64,000 nucleotides of DNA. Origin: JAHFDS01 sp964593795. GTDB lineage: Bacteria; Myxococcota_A; Polyangia; JAHFDS01. The notes beneath the pieces were generated by a model. That model searched no databases and had not been told where the DNA came from. It saw only the letters and a program-made list of their open reading frames with translations. Below, one piece after another: positions 55,776 through 64,000 of this stretch. A program made the position numbers and the translations under genes. The stretch spans positions 1 to 64,000 of the forward strand of contig CAZQJC010000036.1 of NCBI GenBank assembly GCA_964593795.1, written 5' to 3'. Position 1 is the first letter of the stretch. Each line of letters opens with the position of its first letter.

Positions 55776-56477
55776 ATGCGGGCCGTGCGCACGTGGCTCG
55801 TGGGACTGGTCCTGGTCGTCGGCTGCAATCACCACGTCTACTCGCCGCCGGCGCGGGCGCTCCCGCTCGAGGCACCCGCGACGCTGCCCCAGGGGGGACA
55901 GGCGGTGCGCCTCTCCGGGGGCATGCACGGCGAGCTCACCTTCGGACCCAACCTGCCGCACGGCGAGCTCACCTACCGGCGCGCGCTCGGGCCGCGGCTC
56001 GAGCTCTCCGGCACCGGCACGATCGCCTGGGTCGACGAGCCGACGCAGGAGGGGGTGACCGGGTCCGGCGCGCTCGGCCACCTCGGCGTCAAGCTCCAGC
56101 TCGACGAGGGCGGCCACGTCGCGCTCCGCGGCGGCCTCGGGGGCGGCGCGCACGGCGCAGGAATGCTCGCCGCAGCCGACGTTGGCGTCATCGCGGGCTT
56201 CCAGAACCGCTGGGTGGTGCCGTGGATCGCGATCACGCTCATGGGCAGCCAGCCGATCAGCGCGAGGACCGTGGAGACCGCCGGACCAGGCTCCACGATG
56301 TCGGACCCCCGACGGCCCGACACCACGGGCGGCTTCGACCTCGGCGGCGGCCTGGCCATCTCGCTCGGAGACGCCGTGCGCCTGCACGCCGGCGGCGGCT
56401 ACCTCCACCTCGACGACGGCGACCGGCCCGCGGGCTTCGTGCACCTGCAATTCGGCCTCGAGCTGCTGCTCCTCTGA
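55776..56477 (+). CDS. Beta-barrel-like lipoprotein
   Basis: A 233-residue lipoprotein (lipobox VVGC, Cys17) whose mature part alternates Gly-rich amphipathic strands (ALRGGLGGGAHGAGML, TGGFDLGGGLAISLGD, HAGGGYLHLDDGD), like a small outer-membrane barrel with a lipid anchor. It is divergent from the M6 peptidase gene (159-base gap) and convergent with the Cys-containing lipoprotein at 56490. Function unknown. Confidence 0.7.
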   Translation: MRAVRTWLVGLVLVVGCNHHVYSPPARALPLEAPATLPQGGQAVRLSGGMHGELTFGPNLPHGELTYRRALGPRLELSGTGTIAWVDEPTQEGVTGSGALGHLGVKLQLDEGGHVALRGGLGGGAHGAGMLAAADVGVIAGFQNRWVVPWIAITLMGSQPISARTVETAGPGSTMSDPRRPDTTGGFDLGGGLAISLGDAVRLHAGGGYLHLDDGDRPAGFVHLQFGLELLLL

Positions 56478-56489
56478 GGTCCCGCGCGG

Positions 56490-57743
56490 TCACTCGCAGG
56501 GTGCCGTCGGCACGTGGAGGTTGAGGAAGCCCACGTCCACGTTGTAGGTGCCGGGGCCGGAAGGCGGCTCGGCGGCGGTGGTGCCAGCGCCGGTGAGGCG
56601 CAGGCTCGCGCGCATCGTGATCGCGCGACCGTCGCAGCCGCCCAGGTCGCGCGGCTCGCTCACCGCCTCGACCCAGGGATCGCTCGCGGGCCCGGTGCGA
56701 TCGAGCGAGAGCGCGAGCGGCGAGAACGCGCCGGCCCCCTCGACGTCGGCGGTGAGCCGCGCGCTCGTCTCGGGACCGAGGTCGAGGTCGACCGACAACG
56801 ACGCGTGCAGGCCAGCGACGCGAAAGCCGGCGGGCACGACGGCCGTCGCCTCGACCGCGCACACGCGCGCCTGCTCCGCGGGCTCGGGGCCCTCGAGGCG
56901 TGCGACGCGGAGCGCGTCGAACCTGACCGACAGCTCCGGGCCCGCCGGCGAGAACGAGAGGCCTTCGCAGCCGTCGCCGCTCCCGCGGAGGTCGCTCCAC
57001 CGTGGCGTCCCGGGCGGGTCGGGCCGCTGGGGGGGCGACACGACGTCGACGAGCGCCTTGCGCACGTAGTACGCGCGCCGCGGCTCGAGCGCCTGGCCAT
57101 CGCAGCTGCGCGGCTCGAGGAACACGACGCCCTCGACGAGGCCGAACGGCTCGCCGCTGTCCGTGCGGCGCGGCTGCAGCCGCCCGTCGGGGCCGCGCTC
57201 CCTCGGGTAGAGCTCGTCGACCTTGAAGCCCGAGTCCTGTGCATCGGCGCACGCGATGCGGTGCAGGTCACGGTCGTAGAGGTCCACACGGCCGCGCGGT
57301 GTCACGCGCTCCTCGAGCCGGCTGACGGCCTGGACGTCCGCGAGGTAGCGCTCGCCGGGCCGCAGCGCGCGGCCTTCGCACGTGGCCGCGTCCGTGATCT
57401 CGATGATCTCCATCGGGCGCAGGTGCGCAGCGCAGGGCACGATCGCGCCGGCCTCGCTCACGCAGACGCGCCGCACGCGGTCGAAGAGCCCGGCCTTCGG
57501 GCCGCAGCCGACCGCCTCGAGCCCGTTCGGCCCCGGCTCGGTCGGGTAGAGCCGGGCCTGGCTCGAGAAGTAGAAGGGGAGCCGCTGGTCGTCCGTGTCG
57601 TCGGCCGGGTCTTCGGCCTTGCCGCCGCCCGCGCCGAGGCCGCGATCCTCGCGGTCGAAAGAGGCATCGGGCGCGGCGGGGCAGCCGACCGAGAGCATCG
57701 CGAGGGGCAGCGTGACGAGCAAACGGCGCATGATCCCGGGCAT
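56490..57743 (-). CDS. Large lipoprotein of unknown function
   Basis: 417 residues with lipobox LSVGC (about Cys21) and an acidic/Gly-rich linker (EDRGLGAGGGKAEDPADDTDD). Regularly spaced cysteines follow in several related units (GCGPKAGLFDRVRRVCVSE, ITDAATCEGRALRPGERYL, EPRSCDGQALEPRRAYYV), suggesting internal repeats of a small disulfide-linked beta domain, then a C-terminal beta-sandwich-like domain. ATG at 57743 or 57731. No family recognised. Confidence 0.75.
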   Translation of the reverse strand: MPGIMRRLLVTLPLAMLSVGCPAAPDASFDREDRGLGAGGGKAEDPADDTDDQRLPFYFSSQARLYPTEPGPNGLEAVGCGPKAGLFDRVRRVCVSEAGAIVPCAAHLRPMEIIEITDAATCEGRALRPGERYLADVQAVSRLEERVTPRGRVDLYDRDLHRIACADAQDSGFKVDELYPRERGPDGRLQPRRTDSGEPFGLVEGVVFLEPRSCDGQALEPRRAYYVRKALVDVVSPPQRPDPPGTPRWSDLRGSGDGCEGLSFSPAGPELSVRFDALRVARLEGPEPAEQARVCAVEATAVVPAGFRVAGLHASLSVDLDLGPETSARLTADVEGAGAFSPLALSLDRTGPASDPWVEAVSEPRDLGGCDGRAITMRASLRLTGAGTTAAEPPSGPGTYNVDVGFLNLHVPTAPCE

Positions 57744-57932
57744 TGCAGCCGCGGTGCCGGCGCTCGCGCGCTGCAGCGCCGCGAGATCGCACGGGCCGAG
57801 GGCCCGGCTGCTGTGTCGTCCCCGACACAGGGGCGACTCGTGGACTCGCCACCGGCGCGCATTGCGCTCGCGCGGAGAACTGATGGAAGATCTGCTCCGC
57901 ATGCCCTGCGCGGAGCCCCCGGAGCGAGCCCC

Positions 57933-58157
57933 ATGAGCTGCCCCACGTGCGAGGGCTACCTCGGCGACTGGCGCAGCCACGGCCCGTCCTTCCCCGAGAA
58001 GGACTGGGAGGTCCTGCAGTCCGAGGAGATCGAGGTCGGCACCCACGGGGCCGCCACGGTGATGCAGGGCACCGCGCGCTGCAGGGCCTGCGGGCAGGTC
58101 GCCGACTTCGGCTGCAGCTACGGCCCGGGCTACCACTTCACGGCGCGATCGCGCTGA
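57933..58157 (+). CDS. Small zinc-ribbon protein
   Basis: 74 residues with two CxxC knuckles, CPTC near the start and CRAC later (CRACGQVADFGC), giving a likely zinc ribbon. GGAG lies eight bases before the ATG. No signal peptide; cytoplasmic. Convergent with the gene at 58162 (4 bases apart). Function unknown. Confidence 0.75.
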   Translation: MSCPTCEGYLGDWRSHGPSFPEKDWEVLQSEEIEVGTHGAATVMQGTARCRACGQVADFGCSYGPGYHFTARSR

Positions 58158-58161
58158 CGCT

Positions 58162-58608
58162 TCAGCGGCGGCGGAGCTCGAACCAGAAGTGCTCGCCCTG
58201 GCCGCGCGGGGCGTTGATGCCGCCGAGGCCGAGGGCCTGGTCGGGGCCGAGCGGCTTGACCTCGTCGTAGAGGAGGCCGCGGATCGGCCGGGGCAGGCGC
58301 GAGACGTCGTAGTCGAGGCGGACGACCTCGGCGTCGCGCCATCGCGAGGGGCCGACGCTCGCGCGGAAGCGGCCGGTCGCGAGCCACGGGTGCTGGAACC
58401 ACCAGAGGCGCCGGTCGAAGTCGATGCCGAAGCGCGGCCCGAAGAGCACCGTGTCGATCGCGCGCGTGTACACGCTGCGCGCGCTCGGGGTCTCGAGGAA
58501 GCGCAGCATGCGGCCCTCGAACACGCCCTCGAGGGGCGACGCCACGGACGGCCCCGCATACCGGGCCTCGAGCTCCTCCAGGGTGCGGCCCACGAGCTGG
58601 AACGTCAT
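58162..58608 (-). CDS. Conserved-looking protein of unknown function
   Basis: 148 residues, soluble, aromatic-rich in the middle (RRLWWFQHPWLATGRFRASVG). An alpha/beta pattern with a C-terminal basic end. The phosphoesterase gene at 58618 lies upstream on the same strand but ends 9 bases before this start, so the two may be an operon, although a -10-like element lies between. Not recognised. Confidence 0.7.
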   Translation of the reverse strand: MTFQLVGRTLEELEARYAGPSVASPLEGVFEGRMLRFLETPSARSVYTRAIDTVLFGPRFGIDFDRRLWWFQHPWLATGRFRASVGPSRWRDAEVVRLDYDVSRLPRPIRGLLYDEVKPLGPDQALGLGGINAPRGQGEHFWFELRRR

Positions 58609-58614
58609 GCGCGA

Positions 58615-58620
58615 AGGCTA
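58615..58620 (-). promoter_or_regulatory. -10-like TAGCCT six bases before start
   Basis: On the minus strand TAGCCT ends six bases before the ATG at 58608, overlapping the stop codon of the phosphoesterase gene. This would give an internal leaderless promoter. Confidence 0.45.
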
Positions 58621-60183
58621 CACCGCGACCGCGCGCGCCGGATCCGTGCCGCGCCACGACATGAGCCGCACCTCGTCGCCCGTGATCGCGACGTAGGGGT
58701 TCACCGGGAAGGGCTCGCCGCGCACGTCACGCACGTCGAGCACGCGCACCCACGTGCCGGAGTTCACGTAGCGCTTGCCCGCGCCGAGATCGAGCTGCAT
58801 CGGCTGGTGCGTGTGGCCGAAGACCACGCAGCGCACCGCCGGGTGCCGCAAGAGGCGAATCGCGGCCGCGACGTCGTGCGCGAGGGGCTTGCGCAGGAGC
58901 GGCTCGTGGTCGGCGACCGACGGGGCCGAGAGCGTCCGCGCCGCGTCGTGCACGATGTGCGCGACGACGCCGAGCAGGAGCGGGATCCACAGGAGCCGCA
59001 CGACGCCGTAGCCGAACGCCAGCGCCGCGGCGACGACGAGCAGCCGGTAGACCAGCACGCGCAGGCGCTTCCACACGTCGAGCCGGGCCATCACCATGCG
59101 GGCGATGCGCGCGAAGACGAGCAGGCCCATCGACGCCGCCAGGCCGAGCGCGCCCTGCCCCACCACGCCGTGCAGGAGGTGCCGCACTCGCCCGGCGGCC
59201 GCCGCCGTCGGCGCGGCCTCCCACGCGAGCGCCGCGTTCAGGCCCACCCACATGCCGACGACGAGCAGCACGAGGAGCGAGATGCCCCCCACCGGCGAGC
59301 GCCGCCAGTGCCTGCGCGCCTCGAACGCGGGCGAGTCGGGCGGCGGCTCCTGCCCGCCGGGCCGGCGCGCGAAGAGCGCCGTCAGGTTCTGCCGCCAGGC
59401 CATCCGCATGAGGTCCACCAGGTAGTCGAAGCGCAAGAGCGCGAACGTGGGCCGCTGCACGAACACCGCCGCGATCGAGTCGCCCATCGGCCGCACCTTG
59501 TCGACGAAGGGCAGCTCGCGCTCGATGCGGTTCCAGAGGGCCTTGACGATCACGGTGCCGAAGGGCACCTCGATGCGCGTGCACTCCTTGTCCACGAAGG
59601 GATCGCCGAGGTCCCGGAACGCGTTGATGGGATCGAACTGGTTGCCGTGCTCGACGTAGGTGCCGCTCGACGCGTCGAAGAACCCCTGCGGCGGGAACGC
59701 CAGCACCTCCGCGGGCGGATCGCCGAGCTCCCGCGCGAGGCGCGTCGTCACGGCCGGGAACGCGAGCTCGATGTCGTGGTTCCCGCGCAGGATGGTCAGC
59801 CGCCGCGTGCCGTCGCGCACGGACACGAGCTCGCGCAGGGCGGCGAAGAAGCGCGGGTGGCGCGCCATCGTGCGCTCGAGCGCGCGCACCGCCTGCTCCG
59901 GCGTCATGGCGAGCGGGTACACGCGCTCGAAGACCTCGTCGGCGCGCACGTCCTCGGGCGTCGGGTCGATCTGCTGGAAGTCGATCCAGTCGCCGTTGAT
60001 GACGAGGTGCACGCTCGCGTGCGTGCGCACGTGGTGGCGAACGAAGTCCTCGAACTCGCCGTCCGCGTAGAAGTCGTCGAGCTCCGGCTCGGCCGACAGG
60101 TGCAGGTCGCTGACGACCAGCGTGATGCCGCCGCCCGTGGGGACGACGCGCTCACTCCCGGATCCGCTCTCGATCTGCTTCAC
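58618..60183 (-). CDS. Membrane-bound metallophosphoesterase
   Basis: A 521-residue protein. The N-terminal phosphoesterase motifs are LVVSDLHLSAEP, VINGDWIDF, RGNHDIELAFP and VEHGNQFD; GHTHQPM lies near residue 460. Between them is a membrane block of several helices (about 295-415, e.g. GGISLLVLLVVGMWVGLNAAL and LLVVAAALAFGYGVVRLLW). The catalytic fold is thus split by transmembrane segments. It is related to the lipoprotein phosphoesterase at 8140-9714, which has a helical insertion at the same place. GTG start at 60183; its SD is weak. The substrate may be a lipid-linked phosphate at the membrane (inference). Confidence 0.85.
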   Translation of the reverse strand: MKQIESGSGSERVVPTGGGITLVVSDLHLSAEPELDDFYADGEFEDFVRHHVRTHASVHLVINGDWIDFQQIDPTPEDVRADEVFERVYPLAMTPEQAVRALERTMARHPRFFAALRELVSVRDGTRRLTILRGNHDIELAFPAVTTRLARELGDPPAEVLAFPPQGFFDASSGTYVEHGNQFDPINAFRDLGDPFVDKECTRIEVPFGTVIVKALWNRIERELPFVDKVRPMGDSIAAVFVQRPTFALLRFDYLVDLMRMAWRQNLTALFARRPGGQEPPPDSPAFEARRHWRRSPVGGISLLVLLVVGMWVGLNAALAWEAAPTAAAAGRVRHLLHGVVGQGALGLAASMGLLVFARIARMVMARLDVWKRLRVLVYRLLVVAAALAFGYGVVRLLWIPLLLGVVAHIVHDAARTLSAPSVADHEPLLRKPLAHDVAAAIRLLRHPAVRCVVFGHTHQPMQLDLGAGKRYVNSGTWVRVLDVRDVRGEPFPVNPYVAITGDEVRLMSWRGTDPARAVAV

Positions 60184-60267
60184 GACGCGAGCTAGATGCT
60201 ACTCGACGTCACAGGTGCAAGGGATGGCTGGGCTACGACCGGCGGCCTCGGCAGCGCCACCGCCGGC

Positions 60268-60273
60268 TATCAT
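60268..60273 (+). promoter_or_regulatory. -10-like TATCAT eight bases before start
   Basis: TATCAT ends eight bases before the ATG at 60282, with GAGG directly after it. A leaderless or very short leader is likely. Confidence 0.4.
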
Positions 60274-60281
60274 GAGGCGCG

Positions 60282-61430
60282 ATGGACTTCTTCGACAACC
60301 TGCTCCAGGACGAGCACCGGATGCTGCGCGACACGTGCCGGCGCTTCGCGGAGCGCGAGATCGCGCCTTCCGCCACCGAGTGGGAGGAGGCGGGGACGTT
60401 CCCGCGGGAGCTCTACGGGCGCGCGGCGCAGGCGGGCGTGCTCGGCGTCGGCTTCCCCGAGGACGCCGGCGGCTCGGGCGGCTCGGCCTTGCACAGCGTG
60501 ATGGCCATCGAGGGCCTCATGCGCGGCGGCTCCACGGGCGTCGCGGTCGGCCTCGGCTCGCTCGGCATCGCGCTGCCCCCCATCCTCCAGAGCGGCGACG
60601 CGGGCCTCATCGATCGCTTCGCGCGCCCGGTGCTGGCGGGCGAGAAGATCGCGGCGCTCTGCATCACCGAGCCGGGCACGGGCAGCGACGTCGCGGCGGT
60701 CCGCACGCGCGCGGTGCGCGACGGGGACTGCTACGTCGTCACGGGCGCGAAGATGTTCATCACCTCCGGCGTGCGCGCGGACGTGCTGTCGGTGCTCTGC
60801 CGTACGGGCGACGACCCGCACGGCGGCCTGACGTTCCTCGTCCTCGAGAAGGACATGCCGGGCGTGCGCGTCTCGCGGGCGCTCAAGAAGACCGGCTGGT
60901 GGGCGAGCGACACGGCGGAGCTCGCGTTCGACGAGGTGCGCGTGCCGGTCGCGAACCGCGCGGGCCCCGAGGGCGGCGGCTTCGTCACGCTCATGCGCAA
61001 CTTCCAGAACGAGCGGCTCGCGCTCGCGGCGTACGGCGCGGCGACCGCGCAGATCGCGCTCGAGGAGGCCACGCGCTACGCCCGCGAGCGCAAGGCCTTC
61101 GGCCGGCCCATCCTCGGCTTCCAGGCCACGCGCCACAAGCTCGCGGAGATGGCGACGCGCGTGACGGCCGCGCGCACGCTGACGTATCAGGTCGCCGCGC
61201 GCATGACCCGGGGAGACTACGTGGTCGCCGAGGTCTCGATGGCCAAGAACTTCACCGCCGACGTCGCGATGTCCGTCACGTACGACGCCGTGCAGATCTT
61301 CGGGGGCATGGGCTACATGCGCGAGACGCTGGTCGAGCGCCTCGCCCGCGACGCGCGCCTCCTGCCCATCGGCGGCGGCACGCACGAGATCATGCTGGAG
61401 ATCATCGGAAAACAGCTGGGGCTGGGGTAA
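60282..61430 (+). CDS. Acyl-CoA dehydrogenase
   Basis: A 382-residue flavoenzyme of fatty acid or branched-chain acid oxidation. Signature LCITEPGTGSD (substrate/FAD loop), GAKMFITSG, and the C-terminal QIFGGMGYMRE and GGGTHEIM. The usual catalytic Glu just before G-T in the C-terminal motif is Gly here; instead NERLALAAYG carries a Glu where long-chain and isovaleryl-CoA dehydrogenases place theirs, so the enzyme is probably of that type. It is monocistronic and convergent with the small membrane ORF and kbl. Confidence 0.92.
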   Translation: MDFFDNLLQDEHRMLRDTCRRFAEREIAPSATEWEEAGTFPRELYGRAAQAGVLGVGFPEDAGGSGGSALHSVMAIEGLMRGGSTGVAVGLGSLGIALPPILQSGDAGLIDRFARPVLAGEKIAALCITEPGTGSDVAAVRTRAVRDGDCYVVTGAKMFITSGVRADVLSVLCRTGDDPHGGLTFLVLEKDMPGVRVSRALKKTGWWASDTAELAFDEVRVPVANRAGPEGGGFVTLMRNFQNERLALAAYGAATAQIALEEATRYARERKAFGRPILGFQATRHKLAEMATRVTAARTLTYQVAARMTRGDYVVAEVSMAKNFTADVAMSVTYDAVQIFGGMGYMRETLVERLARDARLLPIGGGTHEIMLEIIGKQLGLG

Positions 61431-61438
61431 GGGGGCCC

Positions 61439-61558
61439 TCACGCCGCGCGCTGCAGCGATTCCTGACGCGCCTTCTCCGCGTCCGGGAAGAGCGGGATGA
61501 TGCGGTGGAAGATGTAGGGGATGACGAAGGGCATCGTGAAGATGACGCCCGCGAGCAC
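61439..61558 (-). CDS. Small hydrophobic protein candidate downstream of kbl
   Basis: GTG at 61558 with GAGGG four bases upstream encodes 39 residues: a hydrophobic stretch (VLAGVIFTMPFVIPYIFHRI) and a charged tail (PDAEKARQESLQRAA), ending 8 bases from the acyl-CoA dehydrogenase stop. The same frame extends upstream toward the kbl stop as GIWEREG, so it may instead be the C-terminal remnant of a larger membrane protein. Codon use is gene-like. Confidence 0.4.
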   Translation of the reverse strand: MLAGVIFTMPFVIPYIFHRIIPLFPDAEKARQESLQRAA

Positions 61559-61609
61559 GAGGCCCTCGCGCTCCCAGATGCCCGGGACACCAGGCCTGTG
61601 CGTTCCGGT

Positions 61610-62812
61610 TCAGAGGATGCCGAGCTCGCGCGCGGTCGCGGTGAACATCTCGATGGCGCGGTCGACCTGGGCGGGCGTGTGGCCGGCGCTGAGCTGCACG
61701 CGGATGCGCGCCTCGCCGCGCGGCACGACGGGGAAGGAGAAGCCGATCACGTAGATGCCCTTCTTCAAGAGCTCCGCCGCGAGCTGGTTGGCCTTGCGCG
61801 CGTCGCCGATCATGACCGGCACGATCGGGTGGAAGCCGGGCTTGATCTCGAAGCCCGCGGCGGTCATGCCCTCCCGGAAGCGGCGCGCGTTGGCCATCAC
61901 ACGCTCGCGCAGCTCGCTCGAGCGATCGAGCAGGTCCAGGACCGCGATGGACGCGCCCACGATCACCGGCGGGATCGAGTTCGAGAAGAGGTACGGCCGC
62001 GAACGCTGCCGCAGGAGCTCGATGATCTCGCGCTTGCCCGTCGTGAAGCCGCCGGCCGCGCCGCCGAGGGCCTTGCCGAGCGTCGAGGTGAAGACGTCGA
62101 CGCGGTGCATGACGCCGTGGTGATCGGCCGAGCCGCGGCCCGTGGGGCCGACGAAGCCGGTCGCGTGCGAGTCGTCGACCATCACCATCGCGCGGTAGCG
62201 CTCGGCGAGATCGCAGATCTGGTCGAGCTTGGCGACGTAGCCGTCCATCGAGAACACGCCGTCGGTGGCCACGAGGCGCAGGCGCTTGCCCTCGGTCGCC
62301 TTCAAGGCCTCCTCGAGGGCATTCATGTCGCCGTTCGGGTAGCGGTGCCGCTCGGCCTTGCACAGGCGGATGCCGTCGATGATCGACGCGTGGTTGAGCG
62401 CATCCGAGATGATCGCGTCCTCCTCGCCGAGCAGCGTCTCGAAGAGCCCGCCGTTGGCGTCGAAGCACGACGAGTAGAGGATCGTGTCCTCCGTGCCGAA
62501 GTAGCGCGCGACGCGCGCCTCGAGCTGCTTGTGCAGGTCCTGCGTGCCGCAGATGAAGCGCACCGAGCTCATGCCGAAGCCGTGCGAGTCGATCGCGCGG
62601 TGCGCCGCCGCGATGACCTCGGGGTGAGACGACAGGCCGAGGTAGTTGTTCGCGCAAAAATTCAGCACGTCGGCGGCCGGCGCCTCGGCGCTGCCGGCCA
62701 CGTGGATCTGCGCGGACTGCGGGCTCGTGATCACCCGCTCGGGCTTCCACAGGCCATCGGCGCGGATGCCGTCGAGCGCGTGCTGGTAGATCGCCTTCGC
62801 TTGGTCGTACAT
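61610..62812 (-). CDS. kbl: Glycine C-acetyltransferase (2-amino-3-ketobutyrate CoA ligase)
   Basis: A 400-residue PLP enzyme, close to the usual 398. Motifs: NFCANNYLGLSSHP, SVRFICGTQDLHKQLE, MVDDSHATGFVG (PLP Asp-His), and the Schiff-base Lys in FTSTLGKALGGAAGG. It splits 2-amino-3-ketobutyrate with CoA into glycine and acetyl-CoA, the second step of threonine breakdown. The ATG at 62812 (MYDQAKA) has AAGG upstream and lies 2 bases after the tdh stop; a TTG at 62818 is the only alternative. It is co-transcribed with tdh. Confidence 0.96.
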   Translation of the reverse strand: MYDQAKAIYQHALDGIRADGLWKPERVITSPQSAQIHVAGSAEAPAADVLNFCANNYLGLSSHPEVIAAAHRAIDSHGFGMSSVRFICGTQDLHKQLEARVARYFGTEDTILYSSCFDANGGLFETLLGEEDAIISDALNHASIIDGIRLCKAERHRYPNGDMNALEEALKATEGKRLRLVATDGVFSMDGYVAKLDQICDLAERYRAMVMVDDSHATGFVGPTGRGSADHHGVMHRVDVFTSTLGKALGGAAGGFTTGKREIIELLRQRSRPYLFSNSIPPVIVGASIAVLDLLDRSSELRERVMANARRFREGMTAAGFEIKPGFHPIVPVMIGDARKANQLAAELLKKGIYVIGFSFPVVPRGEARIRVQLSAGHTPAQVDRAIEMFTATARELGIL

Positions 62813-62814
62813 GG

Positions 62815-63840
62815 TCAAGCCTTTCTCGCGTAGCGCGCGCGGATCTTCGGCAAGAGGTACTCGTCGAACGCGCGCTCGAAGTCGTAGGCCGGCTTCCAGC
62901 CCCAGTCGTGCCGCGCCCGCGCGTCGTCCACGTCCTCGGGCCAGCTATCGACGATCTTCGCGCGCACCGGGTCGGGCTTGAACGTCACGTCCGCCTCGGG
63001 GTAGCTGCGGCGCACCCGCGCGAGGATGTCGCCCGCCGAGGCGGAGAACGCGCCCACGTTGTACGTCGTCGTCGTGAGCTTGCCGTGGTCCGCGTCGAGG
63101 AGGCCCAGGAGCGCCTCGACCGCGTCCGGCATCGCCATGAACGGGATGCGCGCCTCGGGCGGCACGAAGCACGCGTACGGCTCGCCCCTGGCCGCCGCGT
63201 GCACCATCTCGGGGCCGAAGTCGCTCGTGCCGCCGGTCGGGATGGTCTCGGCGGAGATGAGGCCCGGGAAGCGGATCGAGCGAAAATCCAGGCGCGCGGC
63301 GCTCGAGAGCGCGCCGAGCTGCCGGTAGTGCGTCGCGAAGTAGCGGCCGAGGTGCTCGCAGTAGAGCTTGTTGCAGCCGTACATCGTGATCGGCAGGTTC
63401 CACGCCTCCTCGCGCACGCGGCCGGCGGCGTGCTTGTCCGCGAGCGTCGGCAGGCCATAGACCGCGATCGAGCTCGGGAACAGGAACCGCACCGCGCGGC
63501 CGAGCCGGTTCGACTGCGCCTGCGCCATGCGCAGGAGGTGCAGCGATCCCTCGACGTTGATCTGGTGCGCGAGCTCGGGATCGCGCTCGCCGCGCGTCGA
63601 CAGCAGCGCCGCGAGGTGGAAGACGACCTCGATCTCGTGGTGCGCCGCGATCTGATCGAGCAGGTAGCGGTCGAGGATGTTGCCCGCGTACGTCTCGACG
63701 CACAGGTGTCGGAACGACTCGGGCAGCGGCGTCAGATCGATCGTGACGACGCGGTAGCGGCCCGACGCGGACAGGCGCTCGAGGAGCGAGCGCCCGATCT
63801 CACCGTTGGAGCCGGTCACGAGGACGACGGGCTTTTCCAT
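62815..63840 (-). CDS. SDR-type L-threonine 3-dehydrogenase
   Basis: A 341-residue NAD-dependent epimerase/dehydratase-fold enzyme: VLVTGSNGEIGRSL (NAD-binding), the catalytic YGCNK (YxxxK), and SWPEDVDDARARHDWGW, the C-terminal motif of the short-chain threonine dehydrogenases (distinct from the zinc-dependent Tdh of E. coli). It oxidises threonine to 2-amino-3-ketobutyrate, passed to the adjacent kbl product. The gene order fits this pathway well. Confidence 0.9.
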   Translation of the reverse strand: MEKPVVLVTGSNGEIGRSLLERLSASGRYRVVTIDLTPLPESFRHLCVETYAGNILDRYLLDQIAAHHEIEVVFHLAALLSTRGERDPELAHQINVEGSLHLLRMAQAQSNRLGRAVRFLFPSSIAVYGLPTLADKHAAGRVREEAWNLPITMYGCNKLYCEHLGRYFATHYRQLGALSSAARLDFRSIRFPGLISAETIPTGGTSDFGPEMVHAAARGEPYACFVPPEARIPFMAMPDAVEALLGLLDADHGKLTTTTYNVGAFSASAGDILARVRRSYPEADVTFKPDPVRAKIVDSWPEDVDDARARHDWGWKPAYDFERAFDEYLLPKIRARYARKA

Positions 63841-63849
63841 GGCGGGCGG

Positions 63850-63855
63850 ACGCTA
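63850..63855 (-). promoter_or_regulatory. -10-like TAGCGT upstream of the tdh-kbl operon
   Basis: On the minus strand TAGCGT ends nine bases before the ATG at 63840. The gap is short for an SD leader. Confidence 0.3.
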
Positions 63856-63899
63856 CCACAGTGTGTTTGCCCCCACAGCGGGCACGGCGCGGGCCGCAC

Positions 63900-63905
63900 T
63901 ACGCT
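63900..63905 (+). promoter_or_regulatory. -10-like TACGCT six bases before a GTG start
   Basis: TACGCT ends six bases before the GTG at 63912, the same spacing as at 15122 and 36619. Confidence 0.45.
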
Positions 63906-63911
63906 CCCGCC

Positions 63912-64000
63912 GTGCGCAGGTCCAACCAAGCCCTCCTCGGTCTCGTGCTCGCCGGCGTCGCGCTGGGCTGCGATCGAGGCCTCGCCGACGCCCCCGCGAC
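63912..64000 (+). CDS. Lipoprotein, 5' fragment at the window edge
   Basis: The GTG opens a frame reading RRSNQALLGLVLAGVALGC followed by D-R-G, a clear lipoprotein signal with lipobox ALGC. The rest lies beyond the window. It is divergent from tdh. Confidence 0.65.
   Translation, partial: MRRSNQALLGLVLAGVALGCDRGLADAPA

Overview
The window is about 72% GC, densely packed, and reads as chromosome of a myxobacterium-like member of Myxococcota (probably class Polyangia). The evidence is extracellular proteins with MYXO-CTERM tails, an AgmX/PglI-type C-terminal domain, a VIT/von Willebrand A protein next to an ECF sigma factor, large Ser/Thr kinases carrying extra ATPase modules, many lipoproteins with Gly/Ala-rich linkers, and disintegrin-like and thrombospondin-type-3 repeats. 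No tRNA, rRNA, CRISPR array or intact insertion sequence was seen. This taxonomic call is inference from protein features only.

Layout. 1-9714: a long hairpin, an ECF sigma/VIT-vWA operon reading left, a kinase-ATPase gene with a small partner, a lipase lipoprotein and a metallophosphoesterase lipoprotein. 9715-12040: minE, minD and minC, with structured non-coding DNA between minC and minD. 12146-17001: wax ester synthase/DGAT, barrel and lipoprotein genes, and a TetR regulator coupled to a fatty-acid-hydroxylase-family gene. 17120-27885: a ten-gene, tightly overlapping operon described below. 27920-36507: a secreted propeller-like protein, ankyrin protein, DEAD-box helicase, an IstB-type ATPase fused to a Ser/Thr kinase, and a frameshifted amidohydrolase. 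36619-50687: two paralogous Asp-box MYXO-CTERM proteins, a ferredoxin, dienelactone hydrolase, a Baeyer-Villiger-type monooxygenase operon with a divergent AraC regulator, a class III cyclase and a PIG-V-like mannosyltransferase. 50828-64000: a TetR/molybdopterin oxidoreductase divergent pair, an M6-like peptidase, several lipoproteins, a second metallophosphoesterase, acyl-CoA dehydrogenase, and the threonine-to-glycine pair tdh-kbl.

The most striking locus is 17120-27885. It encodes a MotA/MotB stator pair, a single polypeptide that looks like a FliF membrane-ring protein fused to FliG, two small outer-membrane barrels, a barrel with a FlgO/CsgG-like N-terminal domain, a TPR protein, two lipoproteins (one with TPR) and a TonB/AgmX-like envelope-spanning linker. 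No flagellar export gene, hook, filament, fliM or fliN is present in the window. I infer a dedicated trans-envelope, ion-driven machine, perhaps for surface motility or envelope transport.

Two genome-wide habits are visible. Many first genes have a TAnnnT hexamer 5-8 bases before the start codon, which suggests leaderless transcripts. At least three gene ends are occupied by long hairpins built from low-complexity, strand-asymmetric arms. Reading frames were judged by eye; domain assignments are motif-based, and no database search was run.
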